DNA of 64,000 bases. Origin: Marinarcus sediminis (GTDB lineage Bacteria; Campylobacterota; Campylobacteria; Campylobacterales; Arcobacteraceae). The stretch covers positions 806,001-870,000 of the forward strand of contig NZ_CP182357.1 in the NCBI RefSeq assembly GCF_048571275.1, in the 5' to 3' direction. The notes beneath the pieces are model-generated. The model saw only the letters and a program-made list of their open reading frames with translations. It was not told the origin of the DNA and did no database searches. Below are positions 52,821-60,817 of the stretch, in pieces. Position numbers and translations under genes: made by a program. Position 1 is the first letter of the stretch, and each line of letters opens with the position of its first letter.

Positions 52821-52882
52821 GAATGAATATCAATATTGATTTCTACAAATTGGAACTATTTTTTCACAAATCAGATTTTTTT
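52821..52882 (-). promoter_or_regulatory. Iron/haem operator region, copy 2 (before hugZ)
   Basis: Contains GAATATCAATATTGATTT, AAATTGGAAC and TTCACAAATCAGATTTTTTT with the same spacing as copy 1 at 49346-49412. It lies 75 bases upstream of the hugZ start, and its outer end overlaps the stop codon of the AraC regulator gene. Confidence 0.65.
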
Positions 52883-53808
52883 TGAATATCTCTGGGTAAA
52901 CACTGAAATCTATTAGAAAATGCATATGAAAAACTTCCTTGATTTGTATAACCTACCAGCAAAGAAACTTCTTTTACTGAGTATTTATTTGTTTTTAAAT
53001 ACTCCATGGCCTTTTTAAGTCTTAGATCTTGAAGATATTCATGAATTGTTTTATTAAAAAGTTTTTTAAAACCTTTTTTTAATTTTGTTTGATTTAAAGC
53101 AACTTTTTTTGATAAAAGAGCAATGGTCATATTTTCTTGAAATGAATCGTCCAAAATCATTTTTGCTTTTTTTACTCTATGTATATCCTCTTCATTTAAA
53201 TCATTTAGTTTAAGTTCATCTTTTTTTCGAAGTTCTTCAAGAACATAAAGAATAACTTCCATTGTTTTATTTTTTAAATATATCTTATCAAGACCACTGG
53301 TGTATTCTCTATTAAATAATTCAAGAAATTTATTTTTTGAATCTGGCTCATAAAATTTTTTACTAAAATATTCTTTAAAAATATTCGAAAAGAAGCCATT
53401 TTCATTTAGATACTCTTCATTTAACGTTATACATATATATTTTATATGTTCGCCTTGTTTGTTCAATAAAGACTCTTCAATTCCTTGTTTATATTCTACA
53501 CTTATTTCATTTTCATTATATATATTTTTTTCATTGGTAGATTGGTCTAATTTTTCGAGTTTCCCTTGGAGTATTATCCTTATTTGTAGCTGTTTATTTT
53601 TGCTACGAAGTTTTTGAATATAGGATTGTTTGACCTCATTATCAACAATATTTAAATAAATATTATCCTCGACCATTACATTTATTATGTTTAAATTTAT
53701 GTACTGATTATTGATACTTGCAACTTGTTTTATAAAAGAGTTGCTTTTTTCTTCTTTAATTATAACTTTTCCTGTTTCATAAAGTTTAGTTCTTGCTAAA
53801 TAAGTCAT
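52864..53808 (-). CDS. AraC family transcriptional regulator, probably iron/haem responsive
   Basis: A 314-aa regulator. The N-terminal 200 residues are a sensing domain with no clear motif (KYICITLNEEYLNENGFFSN resembles PchR/YbtA-like sensors); the C-terminal AraC domain has MTIALLSKKVALNQTKLKKG and the second helix-turn-helix VKEVSLLVGYTNQGSFSYAF. PchR-type regulators of iron uptake share this form. A Fur-like AATGATTATTGAAATTGATTAT lies just upstream (53825-53846). Probable targets are the two operator copies in this island. Confidence 0.85.
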   Translation of the reverse strand: MTYLARTKLYETGKVIIKEEKSNSFIKQVASINNQYINLNIINVMVEDNIYLNIVDNEVKQSYIQKLRSKNKQLQIRIILQGKLEKLDQSTNEKNIYNENEISVEYKQGIEESLLNKQGEHIKYICITLNEEYLNENGFFSNIFKEYFSKKFYEPDSKNKFLELFNREYTSGLDKIYLKNKTMEVILYVLEELRKKDELKLNDLNEEDIHRVKKAKMILDDSFQENMTIALLSKKVALNQTKLKKGFKKLFNKTIHEYLQDLRLKKAMEYLKTNKYSVKEVSLLVGYTNQGSFSYAFSNRFQCLPRDIQKKSDL

Positions 53809-53822
53809 ATTTTCTCTTTATA

Positions 53823-53848
53823 TAATAATGATTATTGAAATTGATTAT
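53823..53848 (-). promoter_or_regulatory. Fur-like box upstream of the AraC regulator
   Basis: ATAATGATTATTGAAATTGA followed by TTATAG resembles the Fur consensus (GATAATGATAATCATTATC) with several mismatches, 15 bases before the start of the regulator. The rest of the gap to 54038 is AT-rich and holds the promoter of the divergent exporter; nothing else is recognised. Confidence 0.5.
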
Positions 53849-54038
53849 AGTTTAATTTTGCTTTATATATTTTAAAAGCTTATTATTCATCAAATAGTTA
53901 TAAATAATTTTTATATTTAGAGTAGTATTTAGCTTAAAAGTACTTTAAAATATCTGGTTTCATCAAAAAACCATTTTTGTTTTCATTTTGAATAAATTAT
54001 GTTTATAATAAAATTCAACAAAAATAAAAGAGTGATTT

Positions 54039-55808
54039 ATGAAAAATATTGATTTAAAATATATTTGGAAGCTATTTTTAGAAAAAAGAAAACTTCTTAT
54101 TGTTGGACAAGTAATAACAATTATTACAATTCTTGTTAGTGTTCCTATCCCTTTAATGCTTCCTGCTCTTGTGGATGAGGTTCTTTTAAATGAACCGGGC
54201 ATTATTTTATCGAATATAAATAAAGTATTTGGAACACAGAATGCTTTTTACTATATACTTATTGTGACTTGTGCCGTAATTTTTCTAAGATTTTTACACT
54301 ATATTTTCTCAGTTGTAATTACAAAAATTTTTACAAATATTGCAAAATATGTAACGTTTAAAATAAGAGAAAAATTAATTTTACACTTAAAAGCTGTTTG
54401 TATGAATGAATATGAAAGTTTAGGAAGTGGTGCAATTGCAGCAAATTTGATTACGGATGTAAATACTCTTGATAATTTTATTATGTCAGGAGCCAGTAAG
54501 CTTGTAAGTTCAATTTTAACTTTACTTGCAGTTACTGTTGTAGTTATTGCTATTCATCCTATGTTAGGCTTACTTATTATAATAATCCAACCTCTTATAA
54601 TGTTTTTTTCTAAAAAAATTGTAAAACAAGTTGGTCGTTTAAAAAAAGAAGAAAATCAAGCCATTGAAGAGTTTCAAGACAATATTGGAGAATCTTTAGA
54701 TCTTTTTGGTCAAATTAAAGCTAGCAATAAAGAGGAGTATTTTTTTGAAAGAGCTATTTCTAAGGCAAAAAATATTCAAATCACATCCAATGACTACAGT
54801 TACAAAAGTGTAGCTTATGAGAGGTTTTCATTTACATTATTTTTAATTGCCTTTGAAATATTAAGAGCTGCTGGTTTAGTTATGGTTGCATATAGTGATT
54901 TATCTATTGGTATGATGTTTGCTATGTTTGGGTATATTTGGTTTATTATGACACCAGTGCAAGATCTATTATCTCTACAATATTCATATACAACAGCGAT
55001 GGCTGCACTAAATAGAATAAACAAAGTTTTACAACTTGCAAAAGAGCCAAATGGTTCAAAAACCTTTGAAGAGAAGAAAAAAGGGCTAGATATTAAATTA
55101 AAAAATATTAATTTCTCTTATAGTGGTAATAAAGAGATTTTAAAAGACATAACACTTGAAATAAAAATGGGAGAAAAAATAGCTTTAATTGGTCCAAGTG
55201 GAAGTGGTAAAACTACTCTAGCACAAGTAATTGCAGGGTTTTATACAAAGAAAAAGGGTGAAATTATATATAACAATATAAAAATAGAGGAACTGGATAA
55301 ACAGAGTTTAAGAAAGGAACTTTTTCTTGTCCTCCAAATGCCAATATTGTTTAATAACACGTTAAGATTTAACATAACTATGGGCAATAATAGCATAAGT
55401 GATGAAGATATTTATAAAGCTTTAGACATAGCACAGTTAAAGAAAAGTGTATTAAATATGGATGAAAAACTTGACACCATAGTTGGGAAACATGGTGTTA
55501 GATTAAGTGGTGGTCAAAGGCAAAGATTGTCAATAGCTAGAATGCTTATTGCAAATCCATCTATTGTAATTTTTGATGAATCTACCTCGGCACTTGATGT
55601 ACAAACTGAAGCAAGACTATTCAATGGTTTGCAAACAATTTTAAAAGATAAAACAGTCATTACCATCGCACATAGATTAAGTACAGTAAAAAATGCTGAT
55701 AAAATATATATACTTGATGAAGGGAAAATTGTTCAAAGTGGAAGTCATAGTGAATTAGAAAAAGAAGAGGGACATTATCTTGAATTTATTAAAAATCAAT
55801 TGGTATAG
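54039..55808 (+). CDS. ABC exporter (fused permease and ATP-binding protein)
   Basis: A 589-aa half-transporter of the exporter type: six membrane segments in the first 310 residues, then Walker A GPSGSGKTTLAQVIAG, signature RLSGGQRQRLSIARM, Walker B PSIVIFDESTSALD and ITIAHRLSTVKNAD. Divergent from the AraC regulator, next to a HutX-like gene. By context it may export haem, tetrapyrrole or siderophore; sequence alone does not tell. Confidence 0.85.
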   Translation: MKNIDLKYIWKLFLEKRKLLIVGQVITIITILVSVPIPLMLPALVDEVLLNEPGIILSNINKVFGTQNAFYYILIVTCAVIFLRFLHYIFSVVITKIFTNIAKYVTFKIREKLILHLKAVCMNEYESLGSGAIAANLITDVNTLDNFIMSGASKLVSSILTLLAVTVVVIAIHPMLGLLIIIIQPLIMFFSKKIVKQVGRLKKEENQAIEEFQDNIGESLDLFGQIKASNKEEYFFERAISKAKNIQITSNDYSYKSVAYERFSFTLFLIAFEILRAAGLVMVAYSDLSIGMMFAMFGYIWFIMTPVQDLLSLQYSYTTAMAALNRINKVLQLAKEPNGSKTFEEKKKGLDIKLKNINFSYSGNKEILKDITLEIKMGEKIALIGPSGSGKTTLAQVIAGFYTKKKGEIIYNNIKIEELDKQSLRKELFLVLQMPILFNNTLRFNITMGNNSISDEDIYKALDIAQLKKSVLNMDEKLDTIVGKHGVRLSGGQRQRLSIARMLIANPSIVIFDESTSALDVQTEARLFNGLQTILKDKTVITIAHRLSTVKNADKIYILDEGKIVQSGSHSELEKEEGHYLEFIKNQLV

Positions 55809-55865
55809 GCAGTTTAAAATTATTAATTATAATAAGTTTTCAAATTTTAAAGTTAAGGAAAAAAA

Positions 55866-56357
55866 ATGATGAAAAAATTGATTGAAGAAATCTTAAATGA
55901 AAATCCAGAAATTACAACAATAGAAATTGCAAAAATGTTAAATACGACTGAATATGAAGTTTTACAAAATATCCATGAAGATTTAGCAAAAGCAGTTGAT
56001 GCCAAAAAATTTGACGAAATCATTGAAGACATTTCAACATGGGGAAAGATTCTAATGATAAAAATTACACCATCTTTTGTAATTGAAATTAAAGATAATA
56101 TGCCTACTGGAACTTATGGGCATGGCTATTATAATTTTGATTCAAAAACATCTTCAATTTCAGGACATTTAAAAGTAAGTGATATAGAAAAAATTATTTT
56201 TGTATCAAAAACACACAAAGGAGTATTATCTCATAGTGTGGTTTTTTATGATACCAACGGTGAACATATTTTTAAAATCTTTGTATCTAGAGATGAAAAT
56301 AAAGAATTGATTCAAGATCAAGTAACAAAATTTAAGGCATTAAAAAATAGATTTTAA
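55866..56357 (+). CDS. hutX: HutX/ChuX-family haem utilisation protein
   Basis: A 163-aa protein of the HutX/ChuX (HuvX) family. The N-terminal helical part (IEEILNENPEITTIEIAKML) is followed by the haem-binding sheet domain: TWGKILMIKITPSFVIEIK, GTYGHGYYNF and SISGHLKVSDIEKIIFVSK, with His residues suited to haem ligation. HutX delivers haem to the HugZ/HutZ-type oxygenase, encoded here at 52187-52747. The start is ATG 55866 (or 55869), with AAGGAA upstream. Confidence 0.85.
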   Translation: MMKKLIEEILNENPEITTIEIAKMLNTTEYEVLQNIHEDLAKAVDAKKFDEIIEDISTWGKILMIKITPSFVIEIKDNMPTGTYGHGYYNFDSKTSSISGHLKVSDIEKIIFVSKTHKGVLSHSVVFYDTNGEHIFKIFVSRDENKELIQDQVTKFKALKNRF

Positions 56358-56389
56358 ATATTATTTAGACTCAGAATATGTAATATAAA

Positions 56390-57580
56390 TCATAAAGTAA
56401 TTTTAAAAATATTAAACCCATTTTCATGAGAATAAAGTAGCTGAAAACCGTGTTTATCAATAATTTTATTGACAATACTCAATCCCAAACCAAAACCGTC
56501 TCGTTGGGAGAGCTCTTGAGTAAAGGGTTTTAAATAATATTCCAACTCTTTTGAGAGTTTGGCGCCTTTGTTACACACAGAAATTTCATGGTTGAAAACT
56601 TTGATATGAATAGGTAACTCAAGGGCATATTTTAACGCATTGTCAATGAGATTTTTTAATGCAATTGAGAGGTAGTCTAAATCGCCTTGAATTTTAAAAT
56701 CTTGAAGAATCTCTAAATGGATTTTTGACTCATCTTGAATATAGAGTTTTTGCAAAGACTCCACAATCAGTGTTTCGGCACGGAACGTAGTCAAATTGAG
56801 TTGCGTAGAATTGAGTTTTTCCAATTGGATTAACTCATTGGTCAAAATTTCCAAATCAGAAAATATTTTTTTGAGCAACTTTTTTTGTGAAAAATCGTCT
56901 ATTTTTTCAATGGCAAATTTCCCTTTGGCAATGGGTGTTCGCAACTCATGCCCAATATCGCGTAGAAGTTCTTCACGGGTTTTAATGAGGTTTTCAAGGT
57001 TACTTGCCATGGCATTAAAGGTTTTTCCTAAAGTACCTATTTCATCATTTGAGCTGATTTCTACACGCGTACTTAAGTCTCCATTGGCAAAGTTTTTAAT
57101 CTCTTTGGTGATCTTTTTAAGCGGAGAAAGCAGTTTTAAAATGTACAAAAATATGAGTAAAAGAACAAAAACATCTAAAAAAATGAGTGCGTTGAGTGTG
57201 ATTTTTTCTTTGATATTCTCTTCATCGGGTGTTTGGAAGCTGTGCAGTTCATCTAAATATTTGATTTGAATAATAAACTCATCTTCAAACGATTTTTTTT
57301 CGATTGAAATGTGCCCAAAGGTAAGCTCTTTGTAGTAAAGTATCTCTTTGTTATCATCTTCTTTATAGTGTGTTTTTCTGAGTTTATAGGCTTTAATTAA
57401 GGCATTAAATTGTGTTTGGTTATCAATGTTGGTAAAGAGTTCATTGGCCACTTTTTGGTACTTGTCGTTGATTAAGATGTTAATGCGTTTAGAGTTGATG
57501 CTGTCAATCCAAAATCCAATAGTAAGCATGAGTACGAAACTGAGGATAAAAAGCAGGGATATTTTTTTAATGATAGACAT
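56390..57580 (-). CDS. Sensor histidine kinase (HAMP domain)
   Basis: A 396-aa membrane kinase: helix 1 at about 5-25, a periplasmic sensor of about 110 aa, helix 2 near 130-150, HAMP domain (LKKITKEIKNFANGDLSTRV), H-box RDIGHELRTPIAK with His211, N-box LKNLIDNALKYA and G-box DGFGLGLSIVNKII. It is encoded 2 bases after its response regulator and downstream of a Spy-like and cytochrome gene set, which it probably controls. Confidence 0.92.
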   Translation of the reverse strand: MSIIKKISLLFILSFVLMLTIGFWIDSINSKRINILINDKYQKVANELFTNIDNQTQFNALIKAYKLRKTHYKEDDNKEILYYKELTFGHISIEKKSFEDEFIIQIKYLDELHSFQTPDEENIKEKITLNALIFLDVFVLLLIFLYILKLLSPLKKITKEIKNFANGDLSTRVEISSNDEIGTLGKTFNAMASNLENLIKTREELLRDIGHELRTPIAKGKFAIEKIDDFSQKKLLKKIFSDLEILTNELIQLEKLNSTQLNLTTFRAETLIVESLQKLYIQDESKIHLEILQDFKIQGDLDYLSIALKNLIDNALKYALELPIHIKVFNHEISVCNKGAKLSKELEYYLKPFTQELSQRDGFGLGLSIVNKIIDKHGFQLLYSHENGFNIFKITL

Positions 57581-57582
57581 AA

Positions 57583-58248
57583 TTACCCTACAAACTTATA
57601 ACCAATACCCCACACCGATTTGATGTATTTGGGGTTTTTTGAGTCGTCACCAATTTTGTATCGAATGTTTGAAATATGCATATCAATGGTTCGGTTTTTC
57701 GTGTTAAGATCAAGTGAGGTAGCATGAAGTATCTGCTCTCTTGAAGATATTTTGTTGGCATTGTTGACCAAAAAGATAAAAATTTCAAACTCAATTTTTG
57801 TAAAATCTATGGAGTAGTTATCCACAAGGACTTCACGGTTTTGTTTATCAATGATAAAATCGCCAATGGTAATTTTGTGGGTTTGATTTTTTTTCAAGAT
57901 GTGTTCAATACGCAAAACCAACTCTCTTGGTTCATACGGTTTTGACAAATAATCATCTGCTCCCAGTTCAAATCCATGTATTTTGTTGCCAATATCACCT
58001 CTTGCAGAAGAGATAATAATGGGAATATTACAGATGGATTTGAGTTTTTTAAAGACATCAAAACCATCCATATCGGGCAACATTAAATCCAAAATAACAA
58101 TGTCATAGGTTTGGTTGAAAGAGAGCTCTTCTATGGCATCTTTGGGATGAGAAAAGGGGCTACACTCAAAGTGATAATCTTTGAGATAATCCACAATAAA
58201 CTCTTGCATTTGCAGATCATCTTCTAGCAATAAAACTCTTTTATTCAA
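57583..58248 (-). CDS. OmpR-family response regulator
   Basis: A 221-aa regulator: receiver domain with acidic pocket (LLLEDD), phosphoacceptor Asp54 (IVILDLMLPDMDG), and Lys in LSKPYEPREL; C-terminal winged helix ending YIKSVWGIGYKFVG. It overlaps the upstream Spy-like gene by 8 bases and is followed by the kinase gene. Confidence 0.94.
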   Translation of the reverse strand: MNKRVLLLEDDLQMQEFIVDYLKDYHFECSPFSHPKDAIEELSFNQTYDIVILDLMLPDMDGFDVFKKLKSICNIPIIISSARGDIGNKIHGFELGADDYLSKPYEPRELVLRIEHILKKNQTHKITIGDFIIDKQNREVLVDNYSIDFTKIEFEIFIFLVNNANKISSREQILHATSLDLNTKNRTIDMHISNIRYKIGDDSKNPKYIKSVWGIGYKFVG

Positions 58249-58636
58249 CTCTCCACTCCTGTAAGTAGTATGAAAATTTGACGCGTTGTTCTTGGGTTAA
58301 AATGGCATGAATTTTTTTTAATGTTTTGGCCTCTAAAGAGATGGCATCCTCATAAATCTCTTCAACAATATCTTTGTATTCATGTTTGTCAAACTTCTCT
58401 TTTCTCATAAGCTCTTGAAGTTTTTCCTCTTCTTTTTGTTTCTCTTTGTAATATTTTGCATACGCTTTTCGGTAATCAATCAAAATCTCTTTGATTTTTT
58501 CATACTGATGTTTGTCTAAATTTAAGTAATCCAAATTTTTATAGGTATGCGTTCCATTATACTCATATTTGTCTGCAAAAAGAGAAAGAGAGAGAAAAAT
58601 ACTACATAAAACTACGAATATTTTTAATTTTGTCAT
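58241..58636 (-). CDS. Spy/CpxP-like periplasmic protein
   Basis: A 131-aa exported protein with a signal peptide (IFVVLCSIFLSLSLFA) and a helical, highly charged mature part (YYKEKQKEEEKLQELMRKEK, then IHAILTQEQRVKFSYYLQEW). The ending LTQEQR..F matches the LTxxQ pattern of Spy/CpxP proteins, which act as chaperones or as inhibitors of an envelope two-component system. It lies between the cytochrome genes and the two-component genes, so it may modulate the kinase. Start chosen at ATG 58636; an in-frame TTG at 58642 is possible. Confidence 0.75.
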   Translation of the reverse strand: MTKLKIFVVLCSIFLSLSLFADKYEYNGTHTYKNLDYLNLDKHQYEKIKEILIDYRKAYAKYYKEKQKEEEKLQELMRKEKFDKHEYKDIVEEIYEDAISLEAKTLKKIHAILTQEQRVKFSYYLQEWRVE

Positions 58637-58994
58637 CTTCAATTAATCCTTTTTCTACATCACTGTGACACGCTTTACAATTGGCTTTGCTTTTAATTTT
58701 ATCATGTTTGAAAAGCGTTTTTGGGATATTTTCATGCTGATGTTTCCAAAACGTGGTTTGTGTCATAGCAATGATATTGTTATCTCCAATAGAATCCAAC
58801 ATATACACGCTGGCTTCTTGCGTTGATTTTTCGGCACTGTTTTGCACTAAAAAATCCAAAATATTTTTGTTATCTGCTTCAGTTAATGATGCATCGTCTC
58901 CAAAGTGATTCTCCAAATCACTCATCAATGTTCGCCATGATTTTTCAGGTAAAAGATTGGGAGGGATACAGAGTGTGACACGATGCACACTCAC
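58602..58994 (-). pseudogene. C-terminal diheme-cytochrome part of a frameshifted b561-DHC fusion
   Basis: A reading frame of 130 aa whose first residues have no signal peptide and only one haem motif (CKACH), although its body (NLLPEKSWRTLMSDLENHF, QNSAEKSTQEAS) is homologous to the DHC cytochrome at 59731-60240. The missing first haem motif, CASCH, is at the end of the overlapping cytochrome b561 frame. Removing one C from the CCC at TATCCCTCC (about 58958) joins the two frames exactly (..CHTLYPPNLLPEKSW..). So this is the tail of one interrupted gene, unless the frameshift is a sequence error or is programmed. Confidence 0.75.
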
Positions 58995-59721
58995 TCACAA
59001 AAAGTTCATTTTGTGTTTTATAATCGATTGGCTCATACTTTGAAGCGAGCAAAATATTTTTGGGTTCAATAAAACTGAAGACCAAAAATGCGATGAAAAC
59101 GAAAAACATAATCAGCGCAAACCCTTTTTGCAACATATTCAATTGAATGCTGTTGTTCTCTTTGGTTACTTTATACCCTGTTATGATAGAGTTAAGTGTT
59201 TCATGTTTTGGATGCAACAATTTATCGCTTAAAACGCCACCAATGTGAGCTACGATTAAAACAATAAAGAGTGTAGATAACACTTCATGAATCTCTTTAA
59301 AAAGTTTCATCTTTTTGAAAAAACTCTCATTTAAAAAAGAGAATATTCCTTTGCCTTCTTGAATCCCAAAAGCCAATACCCCTGTGGCAATGGTTAAAAA
59401 ACAGACCACAAACATGGCAATCATAACATATGAAGCGGCTGGATTGTGTCCAATATATTTTTGATCGGGGTTGAGAATGTTTTTCATAAAGGCTTTTAGA
59501 TTCGCAATGCTCAAAGGAAAATCTCTGAATTTTGAAAATGTAGGTCCCATGTAACCCCAAGATACTCTAAACGTTAGGAGTATAAAGAGTGCATAACCCA
59601 CAATGGCATGATAAGTCAATAACTCATCTTCATCTCCTGTGATATATGCCAAGAGTATAAAACCTGCAAAAAGCCAGTGAAACAGTCGTGTTGGCAGCGA
59701 CCAAATGTATGATTTATTCAT
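58945..59721 (-). CDS. Cytochrome b561 domain protein (N-terminal part of frameshifted b561-DHC fusion)
   Basis: A 258-aa membrane protein of the Ni/Fe-hydrogenase-type cytochrome b561 family: five hydrophobic segments; haem b histidines in TRLFHWLFAG (His15), LTYHAIVGYAL (His34) and IVLIVAHIGGVL. The C-terminus runs into a c-type haem motif ECASCHTLYP and then stops after SQSFT because of a frame change. In the intact form the protein would carry a periplasmic diheme domain. It should pass electrons between the quinone pool and the soluble DHC and SHP cytochromes encoded upstream. Confidence 0.85.
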   Translation of the reverse strand: MNKSYIWSLPTRLFHWLFAGFILLAYITGDEDELLTYHAIVGYALFILLTFRVSWGYMGPTFSKFRDFPLSIANLKAFMKNILNPDQKYIGHNPAASYVMIAMFVVCFLTIATGVLAFGIQEGKGIFSFLNESFFKKMKLFKEIHEVLSTLFIVLIVAHIGGVLSDKLLHPKHETLNSIITGYKVTKENNSIQLNMLQKGFALIMFFVFIAFLVFSFIEPKNILLASKYEPIDYKTQNELFVSECASCHTLYPSQSFT

Positions 59722-59730
59722 AATGTATCC

Positions 59731-60240
59731 TTATTCCCAACGTCCATAATTTGGGATTTTTATATCTCGTTCACTGTATATTCCTTTGTCTGCTGTGGTA
59801 TGACAAGCAATACAGTTGAATATGCCTTTGACCTCTTTTTGAGTAATCAAAGAGGGTCTTATTTCATCGTGTTTTCTTTTCATATACGGAGTACTTGAAA
59901 TAGAATCAGGAGTTTCATTGCCTCTTAAACTTTTGACAATTCGACTGCTTCTTTTATACTCCATAAATTTTTCAGCACTGTTTTGTTGTAAATAGTGTGT
60001 TAAAGTTGCGGTTGTTTGTTCATCCAATGAGGCATCAGAGTCAAAGTGATTGGCCAAATTTCCCATCATTTTTGTCCATGCTTTTTCTGGTAAAAGCCCC
60101 GGTTGGTAGGCAAAATGGCAAGAACCACACTCTTTTAAATAAAGAGCATTATTCACAGGTGCCACACCGTTTCTGCTTGAACCAAAACCATCGGCAAAAA
60201 GTGCTAATTGCACTATAATTATACTTAATAAATATTTCAT
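59731..60240 (-). CDS. Diheme cytochrome c (DHC)
   Basis: A 169-aa periplasmic cytochrome with a signal peptide (MKYLLSIIIVQLALFA) and two haem-binding motifs: KECGSCHFAY near residue 37 and FNCIACHTTADKG near residue 150. The conserved body GLLPEKAWTKMMGNLANHF is shared with the frameshifted fusion next to it. DHC proteins accept electrons from a cytochrome b and reduce SHP. It begins 2 bases after the SHP gene stop. Confidence 0.9.
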   Translation of the reverse strand: MKYLLSIIIVQLALFADGFGSSRNGVAPVNNALYLKECGSCHFAYQPGLLPEKAWTKMMGNLANHFDSDASLDEQTTATLTHYLQQNSAEKFMEYKRSSRIVKSLRGNETPDSISSTPYMKRKHDEIRPSLITQKEVKGIFNCIACHTTADKGIYSERDIKIPNYGRWE

Positions 60241-60242
60241 TT

Positions 60243-60647
60243 TTACCCCTTATTTAAAATATAGACGATGACATCGCCTTTTTCTTGCGCAGTACCTTCT
60301 CTGTTGTAGACATCATTGAAGTTTCTTTTGAGCCATTTCTCAATGGTTTTAATCTCTGTCAATCGTTTTGGATTGGCTTTGGGTGAAAGCGGTTCAATCA
60401 CTTTACCTGTAAAAAAGTTTTCTCCATTTTTACTTAAGTCTGAGGTATGGCATGATACACACGAAATCTCTTTGCCTTTTTTACCAATATGTTTGCTGGT
60501 AAAAATTTGTTCACCTCTGTTACTATCAAAGCCTTTAAAATTTGGATTCTCTTGTAACGCTTGTGTTTTTAAACTGTTTACGTACTCATCAGAAACTTGT
60601 GCAAATGATAGACTAAACAGCGAAATTGCTAAAATTAAAATTCTCAT
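60243..60647 (-). CDS. SHP-type cytochrome c (DUF1924)
   Basis: A 134-aa periplasmic monohaem cytochrome with a signal peptide (MRILILAISLFSLSFA) and one haem motif, ISCVSCHTSDLSKNG. The pattern FDSNRGEQIFTSKHIGKKGK before the haem and KANPKRLTEIKTIEKWLKRN after it are typical of the DUF1924/SHP (sphaeroides haem protein) family, in which an Asn is a labile haem ligand and oxygen or NO can bind. First gene of the SHP-DHC-b561 operon. Confidence 0.88.
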   Translation of the reverse strand: MRILILAISLFSLSFAQVSDEYVNSLKTQALQENPNFKGFDSNRGEQIFTSKHIGKKGKEISCVSCHTSDLSKNGENFFTGKVIEPLSPKANPKRLTEIKTIEKWLKRNFNDVYNREGTAQEKGDVIVYILNKG

Positions 60648-60817
60648 CTTCTTTTCCTTTTATGGTTTTTATAAGGTAAGTATAAAGGAAATCTTTCAAG
60701 TATCCATGAATATTTCCTTGACAATTTCTTGACAAATAGCAATAAACAGCAAAAATACAATAGCTTTAAGCTAAATTTTAGTATAATCGCGAAAATTTAA
60801 ATATAAAAAGAGAATAA

